A stretch of DNA of 42,894 nucleotides, from the NCBI GenBank assembly GCA_022822425.1, contig JAJEBS010000299.1:1-42894 (forward strand), read 5' to 3'. Positions 6,474 to 15,331 of this stretch are shown piece after piece; position 1 is the stretch's first letter, and every line of letters starts with the position of its first letter. Source of the DNA: Gemmatimonadota bacterium. Lineage in GTDB: Bacteria; Gemmatimonadota; Gemmatimonadetes; Longimicrobiales; Gaopeijiaceae. The notes below the pieces were generated by a model. That model saw nothing but the letters and a program-made list of their open reading frames with translations. It had not been told where the DNA came from and searched no databases. A program made the position numbers and the translations under genes.

Positions 6474-9059
6474 CTACGTCCCCGGCGCGGCCTCCTCCCT
6501 GCGGGCGCGGTAGATGGCGCGCGCCTCGTCGAACTGGGCGTACACGTGCTCCTTTTCGGCGTCCGAGCGCCAGCCGGGCCACAGTTCGGCCATCGTCTGG
6601 AGCTTGTCGATCCAGCGCAGCGCGTAGTCGGCGGCGCTGCGGCTGCGCACCGGGGCCCCGCCCACCGTGACCCACACGGGGTTGGTGAGCGCGAGGGGGT
6701 AGGAGGTGTCGAGCGGGAAGCGGTCCTCGGGGTCGCCCTGGACGCGGACGTGAATCCAGCTGCTCCGCTCCACCCGCAAGGTGCGCTCCACCTCTAGCGA
6801 GCGCCGGTCCCCCCCGAAGGGGATTTCCTCCACGACCTCGCCGTTCATCACCACGACCGCCGTGCGCATGGGCACGATTCCCCAGGCCCGGATCGCCACC
6901 GTCACCTCGCCTCCGCCGGCGGGCAGCGCCAGCTCCTCTCCGGGGATGCGGCCGTCGACGCTGACGTCGAGCAGGGGCCCGCTGGAGACGAAGGCGTTGC
7001 CGGCGCGCATCCCGTCGAACCACCCCTCCATCGACAGCTTGCCGTCCGGCGTGCGCACGTAGGTGCGCATCGAACCCACCAGGGGGGTTGCCTGCAGATT
7101 GGAGATGGAGTCCTCGCCGCCGACCACCGCGGCGCGCACGTCGTTGCTCCACACGGCGTAGAGGGGCGGGTATCCGTCCTGCGGCGTGGACCACTCCACC
7201 GCGTCGGCGGCCTCCAGGGCTGCGTCGACGATGAACCCCTTGGCGCCTCCCAGCGTCCCCTCCAGCGGATCCCCGTTGTAGAAGGAGTGCACGTAACCGG
7301 TGATGGCGCCCTGCGCCTTCGCCTTTCTGAACATGTCGGTGTTGGAGGGATAGAGGCTCTCGATGGCCGTCTGCTCGTAACCGGTCACGAAGGGGGAGAT
7401 GAGGTGGTCGGTCATGCCGAACATGAAGACGTGTCCGTAGAAGGGCGGGCGGTATTCCTGGCCCACCACCAGCACCATGTCGTCGCGCGAGAGGGGATGG
7501 GCGCCGCCCCCGGGTACGAAGAACTGGTGGTCCAGAATGCGGTTGTCCTTGTTGGCCACCTGCTCGGCCACCACGTCCTGGTCCTCGGCCTCCGACATCA
7601 TCATGAGGTTCTCGAGGGTGTTGTGGAGGTTGCCGCCGTAGTTCATGTGGACGTGGGTGGAGCCCGAGTACCAGCCCTGGTCGCTCAGGTCCGAGATTTC
7701 CTCCAGGTGCACGCTGACGCGGTGGTTCTCGTCCGCCGCGATGTTCAGGTCGAACTCCTGCGGCGCGTGCTCGAACCCTCGGGTCACCAGCATGCGCGCG
7801 GGACCGGGAGGCAGCTCCACCTGGAACACGCCGGCGTGGTGGAAGATGCGGTCTCCGGCGCGGCTGACCCGCGAGTACTCTCCTGCGGGGGTGTAGTGCT
7901 TGCCGTCGGAGGCGGTGAGATGGACGCGGGTGCCCAAGGGTTCCCCGTTCTGGCCCAGGGTCGTGACCGTGAGGGTGCCCATGGGCTCCTTCCAGCGGCG
8001 CTCCTGGATGGTCACCGTGCGGAGCGCCCCGCCGTAGGTCTCGAGCAGGGCGAGCTGCGGCAGCCCGCCCTCGTTGCTGATGAAGGCGATCCACTCGCCG
8101 TCCGGCGACCAGCGCGGGTGGAACGCGTCGTGCTCGAAGAAGGTGAGCTTGTAGGGCTCGCCGCCCGTCGTGGGTTGGACGTAGAGGTTGTTGAACTGGT
8201 CGGCCGCGCCCGCCGTGGACGAGTAGACGAAGCGGCGGCCGTCGAGGGACACGTCGGGCTGGGTGCGGTAGAGGCTCTGCTCCTCCAGCACCGGGACCCG
8301 CTCGTCGATGCCGTTCTCGCGCGCCGGAACGCGGTAGACGTTCCCGCTCCCCAGCGGCACGTCCCGGTTGGAGACGATGAGGAGCTCGTCGCCGGAGGGC
8401 AGCCACGCGGGCGAGATGTGCATGTCCCATGCCCCGAAGTAGAGGCGGTCGCGTCCAAAGGTGTTGTCGTATGAGACCGCGATCTCCTCACCTGTCCAGG
8501 AGCCGTCCGCGATCTCGCGGATGTAGATGTCGAAATAGCCGTTGGAGCGGGTGGAGACGTAGGCGAGGCGGCGGCCGTCGGGCGAGAAGCGCGGGTCGAC
8601 GTAGATCTGGTCGTCGTCGGTGAGCCGGCGGGTCTCGCCGGTGTGCGTGTCGAGGATCTCCAGCTGGATGGGGCCGCCCCCCGCGTCGGCGGTGTAGACC
8701 AGCCAGCGCCCGTCCGGCGACCAGTTGGGGGAGGAGAGATAGTCCCCGGAGCGGGCCAGTTCGGTTGCGATTCCCGTCTCCGGGTCCACGCTCCAGATCG
8801 AGCCGCTCATGCCCACCGCGATCCGCTCGCCGTCCGGAGACCACGCCGGATACCATGGGGTGGAGCTGGGGGCGGGGGGGAAGTAGAAGTTGTGCATGTA
8901 GTTGCCCCCGTGCGCGGCCGCGGCGTACTGGCGCTGGGCGCTGGCGGCCGAGGGCCCGGCCACGGCCGCCAGCACGCTCAGGGCGGCGAGGGTGACGAAC
9001 GCGGAAGAAGCGGTCGGGCGGGGGGCGGTGCGGCGGTGCGAAAGGGGGACCACGGACAT
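6474..9059 (-). CDS. Exported WD40-like/PHP (CehA-type) metallohydrolase
   Basis: An 861-residue secreted protein with two parts. Residues 1-41 form a signal peptide ending ASAQ. Residues 60-340 carry TolB-like PD40 repeats, seen as SPDG motifs near 74, 114, 159 and 318. Residues 465-760 form a PHP-type metal hydrolase like the CehA/McbA group: HVH at 469-471, GQEY at 533-536, YGHVF near 541, and GYVHSF near 588. The family hydrolyses ester or phosphoester substrates, but specificity is unknown. The frame stays open upstream to 9131. The ATG at 9059 has a perfect AAGGAG eight bases before it and gives a clean signal peptide, so I chose it. The gene converges with the DUF4143 ATPase with 28 bases between them. 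Confidence 0.88.
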   Translation of the reverse strand: MSVVPLSHRRTAPRPTASSAFVTLAALSVLAAVAGPSAASAQRQYAAAAHGGNYMHNFYFPPAPSSTPWYPAWSPDGERIAVGMSGSIWSVDPETGIATELARSGDYLSSPNWSPDGRWLVYTADAGGGPIQLEILDTHTGETRRLTDDDQIYVDPRFSPDGRRLAYVSTRSNGYFDIYIREIADGSWTGEEIAVSYDNTFGRDRLYFGAWDMHISPAWLPSGDELLIVSNRDVPLGSGNVYRVPARENGIDERVPVLEEQSLYRTQPDVSLDGRRFVYSSTAGAADQFNNLYVQPTTGGEPYKLTFFEHDAFHPRWSPDGEWIAFISNEGGLPQLALLETYGGALRTVTIQERRWKEPMGTLTVTTLGQNGEPLGTRVHLTASDGKHYTPAGEYSRVSRAGDRIFHHAGVFQVELPPGPARMLVTRGFEHAPQEFDLNIAADENHRVSVHLEEISDLSDQGWYSGSTHVHMNYGGNLHNTLENLMMMSEAEDQDVVAEQVANKDNRILDHQFFVPGGGAHPLSRDDMVLVVGQEYRPPFYGHVFMFGMTDHLISPFVTGYEQTAIESLYPSNTDMFRKAKAQGAITGYVHSFYNGDPLEGTLGGAKGFIVDAALEAADAVEWSTPQDGYPPLYAVWSNDVRAAVVGGEDSISNLQATPLVGSMRTYVRTPDGKLSMEGWFDGMRAGNAFVSSGPLLDVSVDGRIPGEELALPAGGGEVTVAIRAWGIVPMRTAVVVMNGEVVEEIPFGGDRRSLEVERTLRVERSSWIHVRVQGDPEDRFPLDTSYPLALTNPVWVTVGGAPVRSRSAADYALRWIDKLQTMAELWPGWRSDAEKEHVYAQFDEARAIYRARREEAAPGT

Positions 9060-9365
9060 CGGGGTTGCTCCTTGGCTGGTCGGTGGGTTTGCCGGGCGAC
9101 CGTGGGTGGCTCGGGCCGACACGGCGTCCATGCCTCCGCCAGTGTAGGCCGTGAGGACGATGCGGGCTACCGGTCCGCCGTCGCGGGCCGGCTCCGCCGG
9201 AGCTCCGCGCGTACGCCCCGCGTGGCGCCCGGCCTTCCGTGGTCACCGTCGCGCAACCATCTTCCGCCTGCCGACCCGCGGCCTCGCCGGAAGAGCAGCG
9301 CGCGCCAGACGGTGTACGGCGCGGGGAAGAAGCGGGCCCTGTCCTCACCAACGAGGTGATCGCCG
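9060..9365. other. Divergent intergenic region, no gene seen
   Basis: About 300 bases separate the CehA-type gene (minus) from the DUF4105 gene (plus), and must hold both promoters. I see only the two ribosome binding sites: AAGGAG for the minus gene, and GAGGTGA near 9351-9358 for the plus gene. No convincing palindrome, tRNA or small coding frame stands out. Open frames crossing it are shadows of high-GC sequence. Confidence 0.6.
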
Positions 9366-10661
9366 GTGTCGAAACCGAGCGGGATGTGCCGAACGAGCCT
9401 GTTCCTGGCGGCCTCGCTGGCGGCGTGCGCGACCTGGCCGGCCGCGGCGGCAGGGGGTCAGGAGCCGGCTCCCGGGGAGCAGGGACTCCCGGAGCCGGAA
9501 CCCGGCTCCGAACTGCGCGTCTCTCTCACCACCGTCGGAGCCGGACCCGTGGTCTACGAGATGTTCGGCCACAACGCCATCCGCATCCAGGATCCGGCCA
9601 CGGGCCTGGACATCTCGTACAACTGGGGCATGTTCGACTTGAGCCAGGAAGGCTTCTTCTGGCGTTTTCTCCTGGGCGACTGGCAGTACTGGATGGCCGG
9701 CCTCTCCTCCGAGGGAATGATCGCGAGCTATGTGGCCTCGGACCGCGGCGTCGTGGAACAGGAGCTGGATCTGACCCCGGCCCGGCGTCTCGAACTGCTT
9801 GAGATGGTCGAACTCAATCGGCGCCCCGAAAACGCGTACTACCGGTACCAGTACTTCCTCGACAACTGCTCGACGCGTGCCCGGGACGCCCTCGACACGG
9901 TTCTGGGAGGCAGCCTGCGGGCGCGCTTCGCGAACCTCCCCGGGGAGACATTCCGCTTTCACACGCGCCGTCTCACCGAAGGCAATCCGCTGGTCTACGT
10001 GTCGCTCGACTTCTTCATGAGCGGGCGCGGCGATCGTCCCATCACCGCCTGGGACGAGATGTTCATTCCCATGATGATGCGCGACTTCCTGCGCGAGACG
10101 GATGTCGTCACCTCCGAAGCCGTACTGGACGAGCCGGCCCGCGTCCCCCTCACGGAACCGCCCCCGCGCTTCCTCTGGTTCGCCCTGACCGGGGTGCTGC
10201 TGGCAGGGTTGCTCGCGAGTTCAGCGTGGGTGGGCACCGCGGCGCGGGTCAGGGCAGCCAACCCGCGCATCTCCAGGCTCGCGCGGGCGGAGTTCGCGGG
10301 GATCGCCGGCATCTGGTCCCTCGTGGCGGGTCTGTCCGGGCTGGTGATGATCGTGTCCCACTTCACCGCCCATGAGTTCATGCACTGGAACGAGAACTTC
10401 CTCCAGGCCAACCCGCTGTCGCTGGTGCTGGCGGTTGCGCTCGTCCCGGCGGTCTTTGCCGGCAGGTGGCGCCGGCTGGCGACCCGAACGGCGCAATTGG
10501 CCGCCGGGGTGTCGGTCCTCGGCCTCGTGATGCAGGTTGTTCCCGGGATCGACCAGGTTAACGGCTACCATCTGGTGGTCACGGTGCCGGCGCACCTGGC
10601 GATTGCGTGGGGCCTGCCGGCCATGGTGCGCGCCGACACGGAGCCGTCCGCGACAAGCTGA
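9366..10661 (+). CDS. DUF4105 (Lnb-type) membrane protein
   Basis: A 431-residue envelope protein. Residues 1-30 form a signal sequence with a possible lipobox (LAAC, Cys21). A DUF4105 domain follows at about 50-250, with FGHNAIRI (His69) and FLDNCSTRARDAL (Cys168). These are the conserved His and Cys of the Lnb N-terminal periplasmic domain. From memory, the family is named after a lipoprotein N-acyltransferase found in bacteria that lack Lnt. Residues 255-425 hold about five hydrophobic helices. The GTG start at 9366 has GAGGTGA upstream; an ATG six codons later is the alternative. The next gene starts 85 bases downstream on the same strand. Whether this copy acylates lipoproteins is inference, though the window encodes several lipoproteins. 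Confidence 0.85.
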   Translation: MSKPSGMCRTSLFLAASLAACATWPAAAAGGQEPAPGEQGLPEPEPGSELRVSLTTVGAGPVVYEMFGHNAIRIQDPATGLDISYNWGMFDLSQEGFFWRFLLGDWQYWMAGLSSEGMIASYVASDRGVVEQELDLTPARRLELLEMVELNRRPENAYYRYQYFLDNCSTRARDALDTVLGGSLRARFANLPGETFRFHTRRLTEGNPLVYVSLDFFMSGRGDRPITAWDEMFIPMMMRDFLRETDVVTSEAVLDEPARVPLTEPPPRFLWFALTGVLLAGLLASSAWVGTAARVRAANPRISRLARAEFAGIAGIWSLVAGLSGLVMIVSHFTAHEFMHWNENFLQANPLSLVLAVALVPAVFAGRWRRLATRTAQLAAGVSVLGLVMQVVPGIDQVNGYHLVVTVPAHLAIAWGLPAMVRADTEPSATS

Positions 10662-10746
10662 TCCCGCGGCGCGGGGCATACACCCTGAACATCCGGGACC
10701 GACTCGACCGGGGAATGCGCATGACAAGTCGCGGCGAGGAAGGCCG

Positions 10747-12513
10747 ATGAGCCCGGGCATCGACCGGCAGGACGTTCGCTATGAACCCGACGAGCGTCCT
10801 CCGCTCCCGATCACGGCCGGGCTCGGCATCCAGTATGCCATCCTGTGCATCGCCAGCGTCATCCTGACGCCCACGGTGATGATCACCGTCGCCGGCATGA
10901 GCGACGACTATCTCTCGTGGGCGGTATGCGCGGCGCTGGTGATCAGCGGGGTGACGACCGCGATCCAGGCCCGCAAGGTGGGCCGCATCGGCGCCGGCTA
11001 CATCCTGGTCATGGGGAGTACGAGCGCGTTCCTGGCGGTGAGCGTGACGGCCCTCGAGCAGGGCGGACCGGGGATGCTCGCGACCCTGATCATCGCCTCG
11101 GCGCTGGTTCAGTTCGTTCTGGCGGCGAGGATGGCGCTCCTCAGGCGGATCTTCACGCCCATGGTCGCCGGCACGGTGCTGCTGCTCATCCCGATCACCC
11201 TCTCGCCTCTCATCGTTCGCAAGCTGGGCGAGGTGCCGGCGGATGTTTCGCCCGCCGCGGGCCCGGTCATCGCGGGGGTGACGCTGCTGGTCATGATCCT
11301 CGTCCCGCTGCGGGCCTCCGGGGCGCTCCGTCTGTGGGCGCCGGCCATCGGCATCGTCGCGGGGTGCCTCACCGCCCGGCTGGGGTTCGGTCTGTACGAC
11401 ACGTCGGCGGTCGCGGAAGCTGCCTGGATCGGGCTGCCGCCGCTGGCCTATCCGGGCGTCGACCTCAGCTTCCGACCGGAGTTCTGGGCGCTGCTGCCGT
11501 CCTTCATCATGGTCACGCTGGTGGGCGCGCTGGACACGCTCGGGGATGCCATCGCGATTCAGCGGGTATCGTGGCGCAGGCCGCGCGCGATCGACTTCCG
11601 CTCCATCCAGGGCGCCATCTCGGCCGATGGACTGGGCAATCTGCTCTCCGGACTCGCGGGGACGGTTCCGAACACCACCTACGGCATGAGCATCAGCGTC
11701 GCCGAGCTCACCGGCGTCGCCGCCCGCCGAATCGGTGTCTGCGTCGGCATCGTCTTCGTGTCGCTCGCGTTTCTTCCCAAGTTCATCAACCTGATCATCG
11801 CGATCCCGGGGCCGGTCGTCGCGGCATACTTCATCATCATCGTCGCCCTGATCTTCGTCTTCGGGATGAAGATTCTGCTGCAGGAGGGCCTGGACTTTCG
11901 CAAGGGCCTGGTGGTGGGCGTCGCGTTCTGGATCGGGCTCGCGTTCCAGTTCGACTGGATCTATCCGGAGTATTTCCAGGGAATATGGGCCGAGCTTCTC
12001 GGCAACGGCATGACCGTCGGCGGCTTCACCGTCATCCTGCTGGCGATATTCGAGGAACTGGTCGGGGGACGGCGGTCGCGCCTGAAGACCCGGCTCACGT
12101 CCGGAATCTGGTCCGAAATCGACGACTTCATGGTGAAGTTCGCCGCGCGCAAGCGCTGGGGCGAGGACATGGAGCGGCGCCTGCGCGCCGTGGGCGAGGA
12201 GACCGCCCACATCCTCATGCGCGGGGATGAGAGCGGAGATGAAGACGCGGACGAGTCGGAACGCCGCCTGCTTCTCATCGCCGGCAGCGACGGGGACGCG
12301 GCCGACCTCGAGTTCATCGCGACCACCGACGAGACGAACATCGAGGACCAGCTGGTGATGCTCAGCGAGGGAGCTCCCACCGGCGGGTCGGAGATCCCGC
12401 TGAGGTTGCTCCGCCACTACGCCTCAGCCATCCGCCACCAGCAGTACCACGACATCGACATTCTGTCGATACGGGTGGAGAGCGCGGCCCAGCCGGGCGG
12501 GGGGATCGACTAG
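10747..12513 (+). CDS. NCS2 nucleobase permease with extra C-terminal domain
   Basis: A 588-residue protein. Residues 25-440 are a membrane domain of the xanthine/uracil (NCS2, solute carrier 23) type, with PTVMITVAG early and GDAIAIQRVSWRR then GLGNLLSGLAGTVPNTTYG in the substrate-site region. Known relatives move nucleobases with protons or sodium. Residues 440-588 are soluble: EIDDFMVKFAARKRWGED, AVGEETAHILM, an acidic linker, LEFIATTDETNIEDQL, and LRLLRHYASAIRHQQYHDID. The pattern recalls a degenerate RsbW/HATPase-type domain, but the N-box Asn and the DxGxG motif are not clear. Plain NCS2 permeases are about 430-460 residues, so this is a real extension. The ATG at 10747 follows GAGGAAGG. 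The exact base carried is unknown. Confidence 0.88.
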   Translation: MSPGIDRQDVRYEPDERPPLPITAGLGIQYAILCIASVILTPTVMITVAGMSDDYLSWAVCAALVISGVTTAIQARKVGRIGAGYILVMGSTSAFLAVSVTALEQGGPGMLATLIIASALVQFVLAARMALLRRIFTPMVAGTVLLLIPITLSPLIVRKLGEVPADVSPAAGPVIAGVTLLVMILVPLRASGALRLWAPAIGIVAGCLTARLGFGLYDTSAVAEAAWIGLPPLAYPGVDLSFRPEFWALLPSFIMVTLVGALDTLGDAIAIQRVSWRRPRAIDFRSIQGAISADGLGNLLSGLAGTVPNTTYGMSISVAELTGVAARRIGVCVGIVFVSLAFLPKFINLIIAIPGPVVAAYFIIIVALIFVFGMKILLQEGLDFRKGLVVGVAFWIGLAFQFDWIYPEYFQGIWAELLGNGMTVGGFTVILLAIFEELVGGRRSRLKTRLTSGIWSEIDDFMVKFAARKRWGEDMERRLRAVGEETAHILMRGDESGDEDADESERRLLLIAGSDGDAADLEFIATTDETNIEDQLVMLSEGAPTGGSEIPLRLLRHYASAIRHQQYHDIDILSIRVESAAQPGGGID

Positions 12514-12678
12514 GCACTCCGTGGCTGGCCTGCTAACATCGCGTGTGACGGCTTGCAGATCGGTCTCGCCGCTCGCGTGTCCAGATGCTTGCTCGCCCTT
12601 CGGGAACTCACCATCGTTTTCCGAGCAGTCGCCGCGTTTCCTCTCCTTCTCATGTTGGCGTTCGTTGGATACGGCCCC

Positions 12679-14409
12679 ATGCTGACCAACCTTGCGATCC
12701 GCAACTTCAAGCGCTTCGACTCGGTGGAGATCGAGCTGGGGAGCCCCGTGGTCTTCATCGGACCGAACAACTCCGGTAAGACGTCGGCAATGCAGGCGCT
12801 TGCCTTGTGGGACATCGGGCGCCGACGCTGGAGCGAGAAGCGATCGGGACAGAAGACCCCGGAAAGGCGCCCCGGCGTAGCAGTCAACCGCCGCGACCTT
12901 GTCGCGATCCCGGTTCCACACGCCAACCTGCTGTGGCGCCGGCTCAGAGTACGTAACGTGCACCGGGTGGACGGGAAGCAGACAACCAGCAACATCCGGA
13001 TCGACATTACCGTCAGCGGTGTGGGTGAGAACGCGCCCTGGGTCTGCGGGCTTGAGTTCGACTATGCCAACGAGGAGTCCTTCTACTGCCGACCGTTGAG
13101 GCTGTCGGAAGCCCGCAACCCGGAGCGGATGACCGTGCCGGAGGCGGCAGGCAAGGTTGAGATCGCGTTTCTGCCCCCGATGTCGGGATTGGCGGCTACG
13201 GAAACACGTCTGGACCAGGGAGCCGTTAACGTCCGCGTCGGAGAAGGACGCACGGCCGAGGTGCTTCGCAACCTTTGCCACAGCGTCTACGAGGATGAGA
13301 CGCGCTGGACGGACCTGGTCCGGGGCATCTCCGATTTGTTCGGAGCCGAATTGCGGCCACCGCGCTACATCGCGGAGCGTGGCGAGATCGCGATGAGCTA
13401 CCGGGAGCACGGGGTCGTACTCGACCTGTCGTCGGCCGGCCGCGGACTCCAACAGACTCTTCTCCTCCTGGCCTACATGTACGCCAACCCCGGCGCCGTG
13501 CTGCTCCTGGACGAACCTGACGCTCATCTTGAGATCCTTCGCCAACGGCAGACCTATCAGATGCTCACCGACACGGCCGAGGGAACGGGCAGCCAGATCA
13601 TCGCTGCCAGTCATTCCGAGATTCTCCTTAACGAGGCTGCAGGCCGGGATCTGGTGATCGCCTTCGTTGGTCCTCCCCATCGTATGGACAACCGCGGTAG
13701 TCAGGTTCAGAAGGCCCTCAGGGAATTCGGCTTCGAACACTACTACCAGGCGGAGCAAACCGGGTGGGTCCTGTATCTGGAAGGATCGACGGACCTGTCG
13801 ATCTTGCGGGCATTCGCCGCGCGTCTTGGTCACGAGTCCGCACTGCGCGCTCTGGAACGCCCTTTTGTGCACTATGTTCGCAATCAGCCATCCGCGGCAG
13901 CCAACCATTTCCATGCGCTTCGAGAGGCGCTTCCGAACCTTCGTGGAATAGCGCTTTTCGACAACCTTGGTCAGCAGTTGCCGGACGTGCCGTCGCTGGA
14001 GCACCGCATGTGGGCACGAAACGAGATCGAGAACTATGTGGCTACGCGGCGCACGCTCAAGCGATACGCGGCCAGGTCAGCTCAGGAAGCCACCCCTGGG
14101 CCGTTATTCGCAGAGACCGAACAGACGAGGCGCATCAACGCCATGCACGAGTCTGTCGAGGCCATCGAGCGGGCGCTGAAGAGACTTGGAAAGGGTTCGC
14201 CCTGGGATCCGGACATCAAGGCCAGCAACGATTTCCTCAACCCGGTATTCGCCGACTACTTCGAACGACTGGGCCTGCCCAACGTGATGCCGAAGAAAAG
14301 CTACTATGTGCTCGCTCGCCACGTGCCGAGGGACGAGATCGATCCCGAAGTAACAGCCGCGCTCGATGCCATCGGACGGACTGCAGAGAGTGCGGAGGGG
14401 CGGGCGTAG
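12679..14409 (+). CDS. OLD-type ATPase with TOPRIM-like domain
   Basis: A 576-residue protein with an ABC/SMC-like ATPase split around a coiled region and a C-terminal nuclease-like domain, the layout of OLD-family proteins. Walker A is GPNNSGKT at 28-35. A signature-like SAGRGLQQ precedes Walker B LLLDEPDAHLE at 275-285, with the H-loop AASHSE at His312. The C-terminal part has YLEGSTD (Glu368, Asp372), ALFDNLG (Asp428) and NEIENYV, all seen in TOPRIM parts of this family. Relatives act in DNA processing and phage defence. I chose the ATG at 12679 because it directly precedes LTNLAIRNFKRF, the typical N-terminus; the open frame starts at 12553. Base composition looks lower in GC than neighbours, hinting at transfer. 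No partner (UvrD-like) gene is adjacent. Confidence 0.82.
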   Translation: MLTNLAIRNFKRFDSVEIELGSPVVFIGPNNSGKTSAMQALALWDIGRRRWSEKRSGQKTPERRPGVAVNRRDLVAIPVPHANLLWRRLRVRNVHRVDGKQTTSNIRIDITVSGVGENAPWVCGLEFDYANEESFYCRPLRLSEARNPERMTVPEAAGKVEIAFLPPMSGLAATETRLDQGAVNVRVGEGRTAEVLRNLCHSVYEDETRWTDLVRGISDLFGAELRPPRYIAERGEIAMSYREHGVVLDLSSAGRGLQQTLLLLAYMYANPGAVLLLDEPDAHLEILRQRQTYQMLTDTAEGTGSQIIAASHSEILLNEAAGRDLVIAFVGPPHRMDNRGSQVQKALREFGFEHYYQAEQTGWVLYLEGSTDLSILRAFAARLGHESALRALERPFVHYVRNQPSAAANHFHALREALPNLRGIALFDNLGQQLPDVPSLEHRMWARNEIENYVATRRTLKRYAARSAQEATPGPLFAETEQTRRINAMHESVEAIERALKRLGKGSPWDPDIKASNDFLNPVFADYFERLGLPNVMPKKSYYVLARHVPRDEIDPEVTAALDAIGRTAESAEGRA

Positions 14410-14437
14410 CCGTTGCCGGGGTAAATCGTGATGGCGC

Positions 14438-15286
14438 TCAGCCCGTAGCGGCCCTCCGCGCGGGTTTCGCCCCCGTCCCTTCGTCTGCCCCTCCGCCCTC
14501 TCCGCCCGCGCCGCCCTCTCCGGCGATACTCGCCTTCAGCGCCGCCATGAGGTCGATGATCTGGGCCTGGGGCTCGGCCGAGGGCGCGACCGTGATCTGC
14601 TCGCCCTCGATCTTCTGCTGGATGAGTTCGAGCTGCCGCTCGCGCACTTCATCCCTGTAGTCGTCGGGCTGGAATTCATCCGCGGTCTTCTGCTCGATCA
14701 TCTGGACCGCCAGATCGAGTTCCGCGGGGTTGATCTCCCCCTCCTCGACCGGGACCTCCTCCCAGGACCGCACCTCCGTCTTGTAGCGCAACTGCTCGAG
14801 CATCAGGCCGTCTCTGTACGGCCGCACCATCACCAGGTACTGCTTGCCGCGGGTGGCGAAGCGGGCGACGGCGACGCGTCCCGTCTGCTCCAGCGCAGCC
14901 GCCAGCAGCCGATAGGCGCGGGCGCCGCCCCGGTCCGGGCCCAGGTAGTAGGCCCGGTCGAAGTACACCCGTTCCACCTGCTCGGCGGGGACGAACTCGG
15001 CGATCTCGATGGCGTCGGTCTTGGGCTGTTCCAGCACCTTGAGCTCGTCGGGTTCCAGGATCACGAACTGGTTCTTCGCGAACTGGTATCCCTTGACCAT
15101 GTCGTCCCTGGGCACGACTTCGTTGTTGTCGGGGTTGAAGTACTGCTGACGCACCCGGACGCCGGTCTTACGGTCGATCCAGTTGAAGCTCACGCGCGCG
15201 CCCGACTTGCTGGTCGCGAACAGCTTGACAGGGATCGTGACGAGACCGAAGGAGATGCTGGAGGTTCCGATCGCTCGTGCGGCCAT
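14438..15286 (-). CDS. ku: Ku protein for non-homologous end joining
   Basis: A 282-residue bacterial Ku, the homodimeric ring that binds double-strand DNA ends and recruits LigD. The N-terminus ARAIGTSSISFGLVTIPVKL is the family hallmark. It continues with VRQQYFNP, KGYQF(A)KNQFVILEPDEL, VYFDRAYYLGPD and MLEQLRYKTEVRSWEEV, ending in a low-complexity Gly/Glu/Ala tail. The open frame runs far beyond the gene on the minus strand through ligD. The true start is the ATG at 15286, which begins the conserved domain. It is divergent from ligD with only 45 bases between the starts, so the two share a promoter region. It converges with the OLD-type gene with 28 bases between. Confidence 0.96.
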   Translation of the reverse strand: MAARAIGTSSISFGLVTIPVKLFATSKSGARVSFNWIDRKTGVRVRQQYFNPDNNEVVPRDDMVKGYQFAKNQFVILEPDELKVLEQPKTDAIEIAEFVPAEQVERVYFDRAYYLGPDRGGARAYRLLAAALEQTGRVAVARFATRGKQYLVMVRPYRDGLMLEQLRYKTEVRSWEEVPVEEGEINPAELDLAVQMIEQKTADEFQPDDYRDEVRERQLELIQQKIEGEQITVAPSAEPQAQIIDLMAALKASIAGEGGAGGEGGGADEGTGAKPARRAATG

Positions 15287-15331
15287 GATGTCCCCGGGGA
15301 ATCGGTATCCGTAACTGGCAGGGGAGCTTAC

